Below are positions 33,045-42,533 of a stretch of 64,000 nucleotides of DNA, piece after piece. Both the position numbers and the translations under genes were made by a program. Positions within the stretch are counted from its first letter, which is position 1, and each line of letters starts with the position of its first letter. The notes under the pieces were generated by a model. The model saw only the letters and a program-made list of their open reading frames with translations. It searched no databases and was not told the DNA's origin. Source of the stretch: Streptomyces griseochromogenes (lineage in GTDB: Bacteria; Actinomycetota; Actinomycetes; Streptomycetales; Streptomycetaceae); contig NZ_CP016279.1 in the NCBI RefSeq assembly GCF_001542625.1, forward strand, positions 496,001-560,000, given 5' to 3'.

Positions 33045-36000
33045 ATGACGCGAGCCGAGCAGCCAACGGCCCCCACCACAGCACCCGACGACACCCTCGT
33101 AGCGGACTCCCGTGAGCGGGCCGTCCGCGCCCTGCTGCGCCGACCGCAGGTGCGGCGCCTGTGGAGCGCGCAGCTCGTGAGCGGTGTCGGTGACACCCTC
33201 GCGCTCCTCGTGCTGGTCCTCCTAGTCCTCCAGGCGTCCATCGTCGAGGGCTCCTTCGGCGGCGGTTACCGGGGTGTGGCGTTCGCAGTGGCGACCGTTT
33301 TCGCCGTGCGCATCCTCGCCACCCTGCTCTTCGGCGCCGTCCTCCTCGGCCCGCTGACCACGCTCACGGCCCAGGAGGGCCCGCTCGACCGCCGCTGGAC
33401 CATGGTCGGCGCCGACGGCCTGCGTGCCGTACTGCTGATCATCGCGCCCCTGTGGATCGACTGGACCCCGGACAACGCGCTCGCGGTCCTGCTGGTCACC
33501 GCCTTCGTCACCGGCGTCGCCGAGCGGCTGTGGACGGTGTGCCGCGAGAGCGCGGCGCCCGCCCTGCTGCCCGCCCCGCCCCTGGAGGGGGCCACCGTAC
33601 GGCCGCTGCCGGACCACATGGACGCCCTGCGCCGCCTCGCGCTGCGCACCAGCTTCCTGGCGATCCCGCTGGCCGCCGCCTCCCTGGTCGTGGCCGCCCT
33701 GCTCAACAATCTGCTGGGCACCGGGGTGGCCTGGTTCGACCAGCACCAGGCGGCCCTCGGGTCCTACGTCGCGGCCGGACTGTTCGCCGCGTCCCTGTCC
33801 GTGCTGACCTTCCTGGAGCTGCCCGACACGCGTACCCCGCGCGCGCGGTCCCCGCTGGAGGGCCTGCGCCGCCCGCGCACCGGCACGGGGGTGGACAAGG
33901 GCCGTACGGGCGCCATCCCGCTGCTCGTGCCGGCCTGCGCCGCCGTCGCCGGGGCCATCGCCGCCGCGGTCGCGGTCTGTGTCCTGCACGCCAAGGACCT
34001 GGGCGGCGGCCCGGTCCTGTACGGCCTGCTGGTGCTGGGCCTGACCGGCGGCGTCGCCGTCGGCATCCGTACGGCGCCCTCGGTGCTGCCCTCGCTCTCG
34101 CGCCGCCGGCTCCTCGCCCTGTCCATCGCCTTCACCGGCATCGCCCTGCTGGTCGCCGGACTCGTCCCGGACGTCACCACCGTGCTGCTGATCGTCACGC
34201 TGGCCGGCGTCTCCGCGGGCGCGGCCGCGAACACCGGGCACGCGCTGCTCGACCAGGAGACCGAGGAATACCGCAGGCCGCGCGTCACCGAGCACCTGCA
34301 CGCGGTGGTCCGGGTCTTCATCGCCCTCGGCGTCCTGATCGCGCCCGTGGTCGCCGGGCTCATCGGCCGGCACCGGCTGGAGAACGGCCGGTTCGTCTTC
34401 GCGCACGGCGGCGCCTCGTTCACGCTGATGCTGGTCGGCGCGCTGCTGCTGCCGGTGGCCGCGCTGGTGCTCGCCAAGGTCGACGACCGCTCCGGCATCC
34501 CGCTCCGGCAGGACCTCAAGGACGCGCTGCTCGGCGGCGACGACCCCGTCGAGGCGTCCGCGGCCGGCGGATTCTTCATCGCCCTGGAGGGCGGTGACGG
34601 CGCCGGCAAGTCCACCCAGGCCGAGGCCCTCGCGGAGTGGATCCGCGCCAAGGGCCACGAGGTCGTGCTCACCCGTGAGCCGGGAGCCACGCCCGTGGGC
34701 AAGCGGCTGCGTTCGATCCTGCTGGACGTGTCCTCGGCGGGCCTGTCGCACCGCGCGGAGGCGCTGCTGTACGCGGCCGACCGGGCCGAGCACGTCGACA
34801 CCGTCGTACGGCCAGCCCTGGAGCGCGGCGCGGTCGTCATCTCGGACCGCTACATCGACTCGTCCGTCGCCTACCAGGGCGGCGGCCGTGACCTGTCCCC
34901 GACCGAGATCGCCCGCATCAACCGCTGGGCCACCAACGGGCTCGTCCCGCACCTCACCGTCCTGCTGGACGTCTCGCCGGAGACCGCCCGCGAGCGGTTC
35001 ACCGAGGCACCGGACCGGCTGGAGTCGGAGCCGGCCGAGTTCCACGCGCGCGTGCGGGCCGGTTTCCTCACGCTCGCCGCGTCCGACCCCGGCCGCTACC
35101 TGGTCGTGGACGCCGGGCAGGAGCCCGAGGCCGTCACCACCGTCGTCCGGCACCGGCTCGACACCGTGCTGCCGCTGTCCGAGGCCGAGATCAAGGCCCA
35201 GGAGGAGGCGCGCAGGAAGGCCGAGGAGGAGGCCCGCCGCAAGGCCGAGGAAGAGGCCGCGCGCAAGGCCGAGGAGGAGCGCCTGGAGCGCGAGCGCCAG
35301 GAGCAGCTCGCCAAGCTGCGCGCCGAGGAGGAGGAGCGCAAGCGCCGCGAGCTGGAGGAGGCGCAGCGCCGCGAGGCCGAACGGCAGGCGGAGGAGGCCC
35401 GGCAGCGGGCCGAGGAAGCACAGCGCCGGGCGGAGGAGGAGCGGCAGCGGCTGCTCGCGGAGGAGAAGGCCCGCGCCGAGGAGGAGGCCCGTCGCAGGGC
35501 CGAGGAGGAGCGGCGCCGCAAGCAGGCCGAGGAGGAGGCCAGGCTGCGCGCCGAGGAAGAGGCGCGGCAGGCCCGGCTGCGCGCCGAGGCCGAGGCGGAG
35601 CGCCTGGAGAAGCAGCGGAAGGCCGAGGAGGCCCTGTTGCGCGCGGAGGCGGCCCGCCGCGAGGCGGCCGAGGCCGCGACGACGGCCGACGCGGCGGCCC
35701 GCCGGCCCAGCACCCCGCGGCCGACCGTGCCCGGCGTGACGGACGCGGCGACCCCGGCGGTGTCGCGGGGTGCGGAGGAGACGGTTCCGACGCCGGTCGT
35801 GTCTGCGGGTACGGAGGAGACGACGGTCCTGCGGCCGGTGCGCGAGGAGCGGGACGGAGAGACCCGGAAGGCTCGGTCCGCCCCGGACTCCGAGGTGACG
35901 GCCGAACTGCCGCAGCCGCCGGTCGCCTCCGGCGCGGCGGACGAGACGGCCGTGCTTCCGCCGGTGACTCCCGGTGCGGCGGATGAGACGGCCGTGCTTC

Positions 36001-36365
36001 CGCCGGTGACTCCCGGCGCTGCCGACGAGACGGCGGTGCTGCCTCCCGTGTCCGCCGACGAGACCGCCGTACTGCCGCCCGTACGGGGTGACGACCCGGC
36101 GCGGCGGGTTCCGCGCGGCCTCTTCCGTGACGAGCGGCCCGTGGCGGGCCCGGACGGCTCCGAGAGCCGCACCCGCGAGATGCCCCAGGTCGACGCCGAG
36201 GGCGCACCCCGCCGCCGGCCGCGTCCCGACTGGGCCGAGGAGACCCCGCTGGACGATCTGCCGACGCTGGCGGACGAACTGCTCGGGACGTACGACGAGC
36301 GGGGGGACGGCGATGCCGGCGAGGACCAGGGCCGCCGGGGCCGGGGCCGTGGCCGCCGTGGCTGA
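33045..36365 (+). CDS. tmk: Thymidylate kinase fused to MFS-like membrane domain and coiled-coil tail
   Basis: A 1106-residue three-part protein. Residues ~1-495 resemble an MFS transporter with around 12 membrane segments (SAQLVSGVGDTLALLVLVLLVLQ and onward). Residues ~510-715 are a complete dTMP kinase: P-loop GGDGAGKST (516-524), DRYIDSSVAYQGGGR and the LID-like region TEAPDRLESEP. Residues ~715-890 are Glu/Arg/Ala heptads, a long predicted coiled coil. The last ~220 residues are disordered, with four copies of ADETAVLPPV near 965-1012. Standard Tmk is ~210 residues. The kinase makes dTDP for DNA synthesis and is probably membrane-tethered. It lies next to holB, as Tmk does in many bacteria. 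Confidence 0.92.
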   Translation: MTRAEQPTAPTTAPDDTLVADSRERAVRALLRRPQVRRLWSAQLVSGVGDTLALLVLVLLVLQASIVEGSFGGGYRGVAFAVATVFAVRILATLLFGAVLLGPLTTLTAQEGPLDRRWTMVGADGLRAVLLIIAPLWIDWTPDNALAVLLVTAFVTGVAERLWTVCRESAAPALLPAPPLEGATVRPLPDHMDALRRLALRTSFLAIPLAAASLVVAALLNNLLGTGVAWFDQHQAALGSYVAAGLFAASLSVLTFLELPDTRTPRARSPLEGLRRPRTGTGVDKGRTGAIPLLVPACAAVAGAIAAAVAVCVLHAKDLGGGPVLYGLLVLGLTGGVAVGIRTAPSVLPSLSRRRLLALSIAFTGIALLVAGLVPDVTTVLLIVTLAGVSAGAAANTGHALLDQETEEYRRPRVTEHLHAVVRVFIALGVLIAPVVAGLIGRHRLENGRFVFAHGGASFTLMLVGALLLPVAALVLAKVDDRSGIPLRQDLKDALLGGDDPVEASAAGGFFIALEGGDGAGKSTQAEALAEWIRAKGHEVVLTREPGATPVGKRLRSILLDVSSAGLSHRAEALLYAADRAEHVDTVVRPALERGAVVISDRYIDSSVAYQGGGRDLSPTEIARINRWATNGLVPHLTVLLDVSPETARERFTEAPDRLESEPAEFHARVRAGFLTLAASDPGRYLVVDAGQEPEAVTTVVRHRLDTVLPLSEAEIKAQEEARRKAEEEARRKAEEEAARKAEEERLERERQEQLAKLRAEEEERKRRELEEAQRREAERQAEEARQRAEEAQRRAEEERQRLLAEEKARAEEEARRRAEEERRRKQAEEEARLRAEEEARQARLRAEAEAERLEKQRKAEEALLRAEAARREAAEAATTADAAARRPSTPRPTVPGVTDAATPAVSRGAEETVPTPVVSAGTEETTVLRPVREERDGETRKARSAPDSEVTAELPQPPVASGAADETAVLPPVTPGAADETAVLPPVTPGAADETAVLPPVSADETAVLPPVRGDDPARRVPRGLFRDERPVAGPDGSESRTREMPQVDAEGAPRRRPRPDWAEETPLDDLPTLADELLGTYDERGDGDAGEDQGRRGRGRGRRG

Positions 36366-36526
36366 GACCACCGAGTCCGGGCGGCGCCCGGCCCGCGATC
36401 ACCGGGGCTGAGCGAGGACATGGGGCGGCGCACGTCGGAGAACCGATGAGCGCCGCCCCCGCTGTCAGTGCCGACCCGCACAATGGATGGCGGAACGCGG
36501 AGTGTGACGGAAGGGCGGCGTGACCC

Positions 36527-37732
36527 ATGACCGTGTGGGACGACCTCGTCGGGCAGGAGAAGGTGAGCGCGGTGCTCGACGCCGCCGCGCGGGACGCCGA
36601 CGCCCTGGTCACCGCCGCCGCGGCGGACGCGCCGCTGCCGGAGGCGTCGAAGATGACCCACGCCTGGCTGTTCACGGGCCCGCCCGGAGCGGGCCGGAAC
36701 CAGGCGGCGCGGGCCTTCGCCGCGGCGCTGCAGTGCGTGAGCCCCGACCGCGCCCTCGGCGGATCCCCCGGCTGCGGCTTCTGCGACGGCTGTCACACCG
36801 CGCTGCTCGGCACCCATGCGGACGTCACCACGGTCGCCGCCGTGGGCTCCGAGATCCTGGTGAAGGACATGCGGGACACGGTCCGCAAGTCGTTCACCTC
36901 CCCGGCGAACGGCCGCTGGCAGATCATCCTGGTCGAGGACGCCGAGCGGCTGAACGAGAAGTCGGCCAACGCCGTCCTCAAGGCCGTGGAGGAGCCCGCC
37001 CCCCGTACGGTCTGGCTGCTGTGCGCCCCCTCCATCGAGGACGTCCTGCCGACCATCCGCTCCCGCTGCCGCCATCTGAACCTGCAGACGCCCTCGGTCG
37101 ACGCGGTCGCCGACATGCTCGTACGGCGTGACGGCATCGAGCCCGGGGTCGCCCTGGCCGCCGCCCGCGCCACCCAGGGCCATGTCGACCGGGCCCGCCG
37201 TCTGGCCACCGATCCGGCGGCCCGCGAGCGCCGCGCCGCCGTGCTCAAGCTCCCGCTGCGCCTGGACGAGGTCGGCGCCTGCCTCAGAGCCGCCCAGGAA
37301 CTGGTCGACGCGGCCGCCGCGGACGCCAAGCAGCTCGCCGAGGAGATGGACGGCAAGGAGGCCGAGGAGCTGAAGACGGCGCTGGGCGCGGCCCAGGGCG
37401 GCCGGCTGCCGCGCGGTACGGCGGGCGTGATGAAGGACCTCGAGGACATGCAGAAGCGCCGCAGAACCCGCACGCAGCGCGACAGCCTCGATGTCGCCCT
37501 CGGTGACCTGACCGGTTTCTACCGCGACGTCCTCGCCCTCCAGCTCGGCTCCCGGGTCGCGATCGCCAACGGGGACGCCGAGGACGCCCTGGACCGGCTG
37601 GCGCAGGGCAGCAGCCCGGAGTCCACGCTGCGCCGCATCGAGGCGATCGCCGCCTGCCGGGAGGCGCTGGACCGCAACGTGGCCCCGCTGCTGGCGGTGG
37701 AGGCGATGACGATGGCCCTGCGGGCGGGGTGA
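36527..37732 (+). CDS. holB: DNA polymerase III delta-prime subunit
   Basis: A 401-residue clamp-loader subunit. The N-terminus VWDDLVGQEKVSAVLDAAARDA is characteristic. The P-loop-like AWLFTGPPGAGRNQAARAFAAAL has Arg-Asn in place of Lys-Thr/Ser, as expected for the ATPase-inactive delta-prime. Zinc-binding Cys residues follow (LQCVSP, CGFCDGCH), then a SRC-type arginine motif in IRSRCRHLNL. ATG 36527 lies behind GGAAGGGCGGCG. It is 161 bp downstream of the tmk fusion gene and probably shares its transcript. Confidence 0.94.
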   Translation: MTVWDDLVGQEKVSAVLDAAARDADALVTAAAADAPLPEASKMTHAWLFTGPPGAGRNQAARAFAAALQCVSPDRALGGSPGCGFCDGCHTALLGTHADVTTVAAVGSEILVKDMRDTVRKSFTSPANGRWQIILVEDAERLNEKSANAVLKAVEEPAPRTVWLLCAPSIEDVLPTIRSRCRHLNLQTPSVDAVADMLVRRDGIEPGVALAAARATQGHVDRARRLATDPAARERRAAVLKLPLRLDEVGACLRAAQELVDAAAADAKQLAEEMDGKEAEELKTALGAAQGGRLPRGTAGVMKDLEDMQKRRRTRTQRDSLDVALGDLTGFYRDVLALQLGSRVAIANGDAEDALDRLAQGSSPESTLRRIEAIAACREALDRNVAPLLAVEAMTMALRAG

Positions 37733-37828
37733 GCCGGGCGTACGGTGGTTGACGCACCACGTCCTCCGTATGAGGCCACCCTTCGCACGCACCGCACCGG
37801 CCTCGTCGCACAGCGTTACGCTCGTCCG

Positions 37829-39463
37829 ATGCACACCTGGTCATCCCTCCGCCGGAACCGCCGGACCCGGACCCGAACCGGACCTCGGACCCGAAACCGA
37901 ACCCGGGCGACGGCGCGCGTCACGGGCGCCCTCCTCGCCGCCGCCGCGATGCTCGTGTCCGCCTGTTCCTCCGGGAGCTCGACCACGTCGTCCGACGGCC
38001 CGCATGAGGCGGCACTGGCCGCGCTGCCCCGTGCCACGCCGGCGGCGCTGTCGTCGTACTACGCCCAGCACCTGACGTGGCGCGACTGCGGTGCCTCCGG
38101 CTTCCAGTGCGCCACGATGAAGGCTCCGCTGGACTACTCCAAGCCCGGCGCGGGTGACATCCGGCTCGCCGTCGCCCGCAAGAAGGCCACCGGCAAGGGA
38201 GAGCCGCTCGGCTCGCTGCTGGTCAACCCGGGCGGCCCCGGCGGCTCGGCGATCGCCTACCTCCAGCAGTACGCGGGCATCGGCTACCCCACCGACGTCC
38301 GCGCCCGCTACAACATGGTCGCGATGGACCCGCGGGGCGTCGCCCGCAGCGAGCCCGTCGAATGTCTGAGCGGGCGCCAGATGGACGCCTACACGCAGAC
38401 GGACAACACCCCCGACGACCAGAAGGAGACGAACGCGCTGGTCGGGGAGTTCAAGCAGTTCGCCGAGAGCTGCGGGGCGCACTCGGCGCGACTGCTGCGG
38501 CACGTGTCCACCGTCGAGGCGGCCCGGGACATGGACATCCTGCGGGCCGTGCTGGGCGACCCGAAGCTGAACTATGTGGGCGCGTCGTACGGCACCTTCC
38601 TCGGGGCGACGTACGCCGGCCTGTTCCCGGACCGGGTGGGCCGCCTGGTGCTGGACGGGGCGATGGACCCCTCCCTCGACTCCCGCAAGCTGAACCTGGA
38701 ACAGACGGCCGGCTTCGAGACGGCGTTCCAGGCGTTCGCGAAGGACTGCGTACGGCGGGCCGGCTGCCCGCTCGGCGGCAAGGGCGCCACACCCGCGCAG
38801 GTCGGCGACCACCTCAAGGCCTTCTTCCGCGAGCTGGACGCCCACCCCATCCCGGCGGGCGACCCGGACCACCGCAAGCTCGGTGAGTCGCTGGCCACGA
38901 CCGGGGTGATCGCGGCGATGTACGACCAGGCGGCCTGGGAACAGCTGCGCGACGCGCTGGCCTCGGCGATGAAGCACAACGACGGTGCGGGCCTGCTCGC
39001 GCTCTCGGACAGCTACTACGAACGCGACGCGAACGGTCACTACAGCAATCTGATGATGGCCAACGCCGCCGTGAACTGCCTCGACCTGCCTCCCGCCTTC
39101 ACCGGCTCCGAGCAGGTGGAGAAGGCCCTGCCCGAGTTCGAGAAGGCGTCCCCGGTCTTCGGCGCGGGCCTGGCCTGGGCTTCGCTGAACTGCGCGTACT
39201 GGCCGGTCAAGGCCCTGGGGGAGCCGCACCGCATCAAGGCGAAGGGCGCGGCACCCATCGTGGTCGTCGGCACCACCCGCGACCCGGCGACCCCCTACCC
39301 CTGGGCGAAGTCCCTCGCCGGCCAGCTCGCCTCGGGCCGCCTGCTGACCTACGTCGGCGACGGCCACACCGCCTACGGCCGCGGCAGCACCTGCATCGAC
39401 TCGGCGATCGACACCTACCTCCTGCACGGCACCCCGCCGACCGCCGGAAAGCGCTGCTCCTGA
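37829..39463 (+). CDS. Secreted tripeptidyl-aminopeptidase-like alpha/beta hydrolase (lipoprotein)
   Basis: A 544-residue exported serine hydrolase of the S33/TAP family (relatives SlpD, SlpE, Tap). The N-terminus has a long Arg/Thr-rich leader, a hydrophobic segment and the lipobox VSAC. The nucleophile elbow is GASYGTFLGATYAGLFPDRV. The C-terminal TAP-like region has VVGTTRDPATPYPWAKSLAGQL (catalytic Asp) and YVGDGHTAYGRGSTCID (catalytic His). It should cleave short peptides from protein N-termini outside the cell. ATG 37829 was chosen so that the Arg-rich leader precedes the hydrophobic core. Confidence 0.88.
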   Translation: MHTWSSLRRNRRTRTRTGPRTRNRTRATARVTGALLAAAAMLVSACSSGSSTTSSDGPHEAALAALPRATPAALSSYYAQHLTWRDCGASGFQCATMKAPLDYSKPGAGDIRLAVARKKATGKGEPLGSLLVNPGGPGGSAIAYLQQYAGIGYPTDVRARYNMVAMDPRGVARSEPVECLSGRQMDAYTQTDNTPDDQKETNALVGEFKQFAESCGAHSARLLRHVSTVEAARDMDILRAVLGDPKLNYVGASYGTFLGATYAGLFPDRVGRLVLDGAMDPSLDSRKLNLEQTAGFETAFQAFAKDCVRRAGCPLGGKGATPAQVGDHLKAFFRELDAHPIPAGDPDHRKLGESLATTGVIAAMYDQAAWEQLRDALASAMKHNDGAGLLALSDSYYERDANGHYSNLMMANAAVNCLDLPPAFTGSEQVEKALPEFEKASPVFGAGLAWASLNCAYWPVKALGEPHRIKAKGAAPIVVVGTTRDPATPYPWAKSLAGQLASGRLLTYVGDGHTAYGRGSTCIDSAIDTYLLHGTPPTAGKRCS

Positions 39464-39475
39464 CCCCTCGCGCCC

Positions 39476-39500
39476 GCCCCGGACCCCTGGGCTCCGGGGC
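39476..39500 (+). terminator. 8-bp hairpin after the peptidase gene
   Basis: GCCCCGGA (39476-39483) and TCCGGGGC (39493-39500) around a 9-nt loop, 12 bp after the stop. Confidence 0.65.
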
Positions 39501-39527
39501 GTGTACGAAGCACCCCGGGAAACTGTG

Positions 39528-39533
39528 TAGACT
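39528..39533 (+). promoter_or_regulatory. Candidate -10 of tRNA-Thr promoter
   Basis: TAGACT matches the Streptomyces housekeeping -10 consensus TAGRRT well, about 39 bp before the mature tRNA. The -35 region is weak. The leader between (39541-39570) folds as GTTGC/GCAAC enclosing CGCAC-CATA-GTGCG, probably a 5' leader hairpin removed by RNase P. Confidence 0.4.
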
Positions 39534-39571
39534 TACCGACGTTGCTGATCGCACCATAGTGCGGGCAACGC

Positions 39572-39648
39572 GCCGCTTTAGCTCAGATGGCCAGAGCAAC
39601 GCACTCGTAATGCGTAGGTCTCGGGTTCGAATCCCGAAAGCGGCTCCA
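39572..39648 (+). tRNA. tRNA-Thr (anticodon CGT), CCA encoded
   Basis: A complete cloverleaf: acceptor GCCGCTT/AAGCGGC, D arm GCTC/GAGC, anticodon stem ACGCA/TGCGT with loop CTCGTAA (CGT, reading ACG), five-base variable loop AGGTC, and T arm TCGGG-TTCGAAT-CCCGA. Discriminator T and CCA (39646-39648) are encoded. Confidence 0.97.
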
Positions 39649-39651
39649 CTG

Positions 39652-39686
39652 AAACCCCAGGGCGGATGGTATCCGACCTGGGGTTT
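39652..39686 (+). terminator. Terminator of tRNA-Thr
   Basis: AAACCCCAGG (39652-39661) pairs exactly with CCTGGGGTTT (39677-39686), followed by TCTC. Directly behind the tRNA. Confidence 0.88.
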
Positions 39687-39791
39687 TCTCGTTCACGGGA
39701 CGTCGTCGCGGCGCCCGGCGCGCGCCGCGCGGCGGTCCTGGCGCCTCCGGCGGCAAGCGTCACGAAAACGCCGTGGCGCAACACCTCGGGC

Positions 39792-40910
39792 TCACGAGGA
39801 CGGCGTGGGGCCCTCCATCTGCTCGCTGATCCACCGCGTGGGCTCCTCCATCTGCCTCAGGTAGGTGGCGCCGTTGTGGGTGCCGCCGGGTATCTCCCAC
39901 AGCTTGGTGTGGACCGGGCCCTTGCCGTAGCCGGCCATGAAGTTCTTGATGGCGTTGATGGTCGCGGGGTTCTCCTTCGAGCCGACCTGGAACGCGACGT
40001 AGACGTCCGGCCCCTTGGCGGCCGCCAGTCGCTTGGCCAGCACCTTGGGGTTGTTCTCCCGCATCTCCTTCTCGTGGCCCCGCCACAGCGGGGAGTCGGG
40101 GACGATGTCAGGGCCGTTGGCGATGGCGGTCTTGAACTTGTCGGGGTGCTTCAGGACGGCCTTCAGGCTCGCGAAGCCGCCGGTGGAGGAACCCATGTAG
40201 GTCCAGCCCGCACGGTCCTTGATCGTGCGGAAGTTGGCCTTCATCAGGTCCGGGACGTCCTCTGTCAGCCAGGTGCCCATCTTCGGCTGGTCGGGGATGT
40301 CACTGGCGTCCCAGTAGATGCCGTGTGTGTCCGGTCCCGGATTGAGGATCGGCATGGCCAGCAGGAAGGGCTTGCTCCTGCCCTGCTCGTACCACTTGGA
40401 GATGCCCTTCTCCAGCGAGAGCCTGTCCGGGCCGAACTCGCCCACCGACCAGTAGTTGCTGTCATTGCCGGGGCCGCCGGGCAGGGCGATCATCACGGGG
40501 AAGCCGCTCGCGGCGAACTTCGCGTCCTGGTACTCCTTGGGCGCCCAGACCCACACCTTGCCCTTGAACCCGGACTTCGGTCCGTCCAGGGTGACGACGC
40601 TGACGTGGGTGCCGTCGCTCAGGGTCTTGACGTTCCTGAACTCGGCCCTGGGGCCCGTGGGCATCAGCACCTTGGAGTCGGCGCCCTGGGCGGCCTTCGC
40701 GCCCTTGCCGTTCTGCGCACCGCGGGCCTGGTCGTAGTTGACGGGATCGCCCTTGTCCGTGAACGGCGGGATCTCGTAGTAGCTCATCACCTGCCAGGCG
40801 ATCAGTCCGAGCGCGGCCACGGACGCCGCCCTGATGATCCAACGTCGGGCACGGGACGCGCGGCGTCGGCCCTTGGACCGGTGGGTCCCGCCGGATGGGT
40901 TCCACATCAT
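39792..40910 (-). CDS. Membrane-anchored esterase-fold (antigen 85/esterase D-like) hydrolase
   Basis: A 372-residue protein. The N-terminus is basic (HRSKGRRRASRARRW) followed by one hydrophobic segment (IIRAASVAALGLIAWQVMSYY), so the enzyme part is likely outside the membrane. The nucleophile motif is TYMGSSTGGFASLKAVLKHPDKF (GxSxG), with a putative oxyanion stretch PVMIALPGGPGNDSNYW and catalytic His near EIPGGTHNGATYLRQ. This matches the putative-esterase family that includes mycolyltransferases and esterase D. ATG 40910 follows CGGAGC; the longer open frame to 41096 is not supported. The substrate is unknown. Confidence 0.82.
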   Translation of the reverse strand: MMWNPSGGTHRSKGRRRASRARRWIIRAASVAALGLIAWQVMSYYEIPPFTDKGDPVNYDQARGAQNGKGAKAAQGADSKVLMPTGPRAEFRNVKTLSDGTHVSVVTLDGPKSGFKGKVWVWAPKEYQDAKFAASGFPVMIALPGGPGNDSNYWSVGEFGPDRLSLEKGISKWYEQGRSKPFLLAMPILNPGPDTHGIYWDASDIPDQPKMGTWLTEDVPDLMKANFRTIKDRAGWTYMGSSTGGFASLKAVLKHPDKFKTAIANGPDIVPDSPLWRGHEKEMRENNPKVLAKRLAAAKGPDVYVAFQVGSKENPATINAIKNFMAGYGKGPVHTKLWEIPGGTHNGATYLRQMEEPTRWISEQMEGPTPSS

Positions 40911-41166
40911 GTTGCTCCGACTGGTACGGCCCCATAGGGCAAGAAGGTCAGTTCTGTCCCGTTGGATGGACGCGCCAAAGCCAGAGGTTGCTCGATCAAG
41001 TCGTTCAGCAGGTCTTTGATGCGAAATCATGACAATCGCACCAATGCCCCCGTCCCTGCCGCGCCGCTGGTGTGGCTGCGGCCTTGGCCGATCCATGGAC
41101 GCAAAGCGCAGTGGACGGAGGGCCTGACGGTGCTGTGCGGCGGCACTTTCGTGGGCTTCCGCCGCG

Positions 41167-41925
41167 TCACGGGCTCGGGGGCCTGTTCTTCGGGCCGAAG
41201 ATCGCGAACGCCTCTTCCTCCGTGCACCGCGCGTTCAGGCAGTGGTCGGCCCACTCCGCCGCCTGCTCGAAGGACGAGTCCGCGATGATGCGGGCGGAGG
41301 CGGAGGGTACGTCCAGGAGGGTGTGACGCAGGTGCACGCCCTGGCCGAGCAGGGCCCAGTGGGCGCCGGGTCTGCCGTACGGCATGCCGACGCTGCCGGG
41401 GTTCACGACGAGGCGGCCGGCCGCGAGGCGGGTGAACGGCATGTGGGTGTGGCCGCACACGACCGTCGTGACCTCGGGGCCGACGTCGGCGAAGACATCC
41501 GCCCATCGCTGGAGAGGGCTGTCGACCAGGACCACCTCCTCGTCGTCGCGCGGGGTGGCATGGCAGAACAGCACCGTGCCGAGCCCCTCGACCGGAAGCG
41601 TGAGCGAGATCGGCAGTCCCTCGAGGAAGCCGACCTGGTCCTCGCGCAGGCCACGGGCGGCCGAGGGGCCGATGGGGTCGGGGATGGAGGTCCGCAGCCC
41701 GCGCCGGTACTCGACCAGTTCCCGGTCCGCATTGCCCCGGACCCAGGCCGCTCGGTCGCCGAGACCCGTCAGCAGGTCCAGGACCGCGGCGGGCTGCGGT
41801 CCGCACGCGATGTCACCGGTGAGGACGATCAGGTCCGCGGCCGCGACATCGGGTTCCGCGAGGACCGCCTCCACGGCGGGCAGCACACCGTGGATGTCGG
41901 AGAGGACTGCTACGCGCTTCACCAT
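41167..41925 (-). CDS. Metallophosphoesterase (YfcE/MJ0936-like)
   Basis: A 252-residue calcineurin-like phosphoesterase. Metal-binding motifs appear in order: VLSDIHG (D, H), LTGDIACGP (GD), VRGNADRE (GN), FCHATP (H) and VVCGHTHMPF (GHTH). Such enzymes hydrolyse phosphodiesters such as cyclic nucleotides; the physiological substrate is not predictable. ATG 41925 was chosen because the metal motif then starts near residue 8; the open frame extends to 41970. It is divergent from the GNAT gene, with 89 bp between. It follows the esterase on the same strand after 256 bp without a gene. Confidence 0.9.
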   Translation of the reverse strand: MVKRVAVLSDIHGVLPAVEAVLAEPDVAAADLIVLTGDIACGPQPAAVLDLLTGLGDRAAWVRGNADRELVEYRRGLRTSIPDPIGPSAARGLREDQVGFLEGLPISLTLPVEGLGTVLFCHATPRDDEEVVLVDSPLQRWADVFADVGPEVTTVVCGHTHMPFTRLAAGRLVVNPGSVGMPYGRPGAHWALLGQGVHLRHTLLDVPSASARIIADSSFEQAAEWADHCLNARCTEEEAFAIFGPKNRPPSP

Positions 41926-42014
41926 GACCCGAAGTATCCCGGCCGTAAACCCGAGTTGGCGGCCTAGCATGGCCGGGATCAGGTCGGATGGATCGAGCGC
42001 ACTCGAGGAGGGTC

Positions 42015-42533
42015 ATGTCGGAGCCGGTCATCGAGGTCCTTGAGGACGTGGACGACGCCGTGGTCGAGGGATTCCGCCGGCTGCTGCCCCAACTGGGCAA
42101 GGAGCCGCCCGAGTTGACCGAGGAGTATGTCCGGGGCGTTGTCACCCATCCGGCGAACCTCGTGCTCGCGGCGCGCGCCGGACAGGACGTGGTCGGGCTG
42201 CTCACCCTCGTGATCCTCGCCCTGCCGACCGGAACCACCGCCCGGTTCGAGGACGTGGTGGTCGACGAGTCCGCGCGCGGCGGGGGCATCGGTCTCGCGC
42301 TCGTACGGCGGGGACTCGACCTGGCTCGCTCCCGCGGGGCCCGCCAGGTCGACCTGACCTCCCGGCCGAGCCGTACGGCCGCTCACCGCCTGTACGAGAA
42401 GGCCGGTTTCGTGCGCCGGGAGACCCATGTCTTCCGCCACGCCCCGGAGCACGCCGCAGTACTGGGGGCGCCGCGGGCGGACACGGCCGTGGCGCCCGCT
42501 CAGTCCGCCCGCGGGATCAGTTCGAACAGGTAG
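42015..42533 (+). CDS. GNAT-family N-acetyltransferase
   Basis: A 172-residue acetyltransferase. Motif A is VVDESARGGGIGLALVRRGLDLARSRGA (acetyl-CoA pyrophosphate loop), followed by the motif B end VDLTSRPSRTAAHRLYEKAGFVRRETHVFR. ATG 42015 follows GAGGAGGG. Its 3' end overlaps the convergent methyltransferase gene by 34 bp. It could belong to the neighbouring phosphonate cluster (phosphonate producers often carry self-protecting acetyltransferases), but the orientation and overlap do not decide this. Confidence 0.88.
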   Translation: MSEPVIEVLEDVDDAVVEGFRRLLPQLGKEPPELTEEYVRGVVTHPANLVLAARAGQDVVGLLTLVILALPTGTTARFEDVVVDESARGGGIGLALVRRGLDLARSRGARQVDLTSRPSRTAAHRLYEKAGFVRRETHVFRHAPEHAAVLGAPRADTAVAPAQSARGISSNR

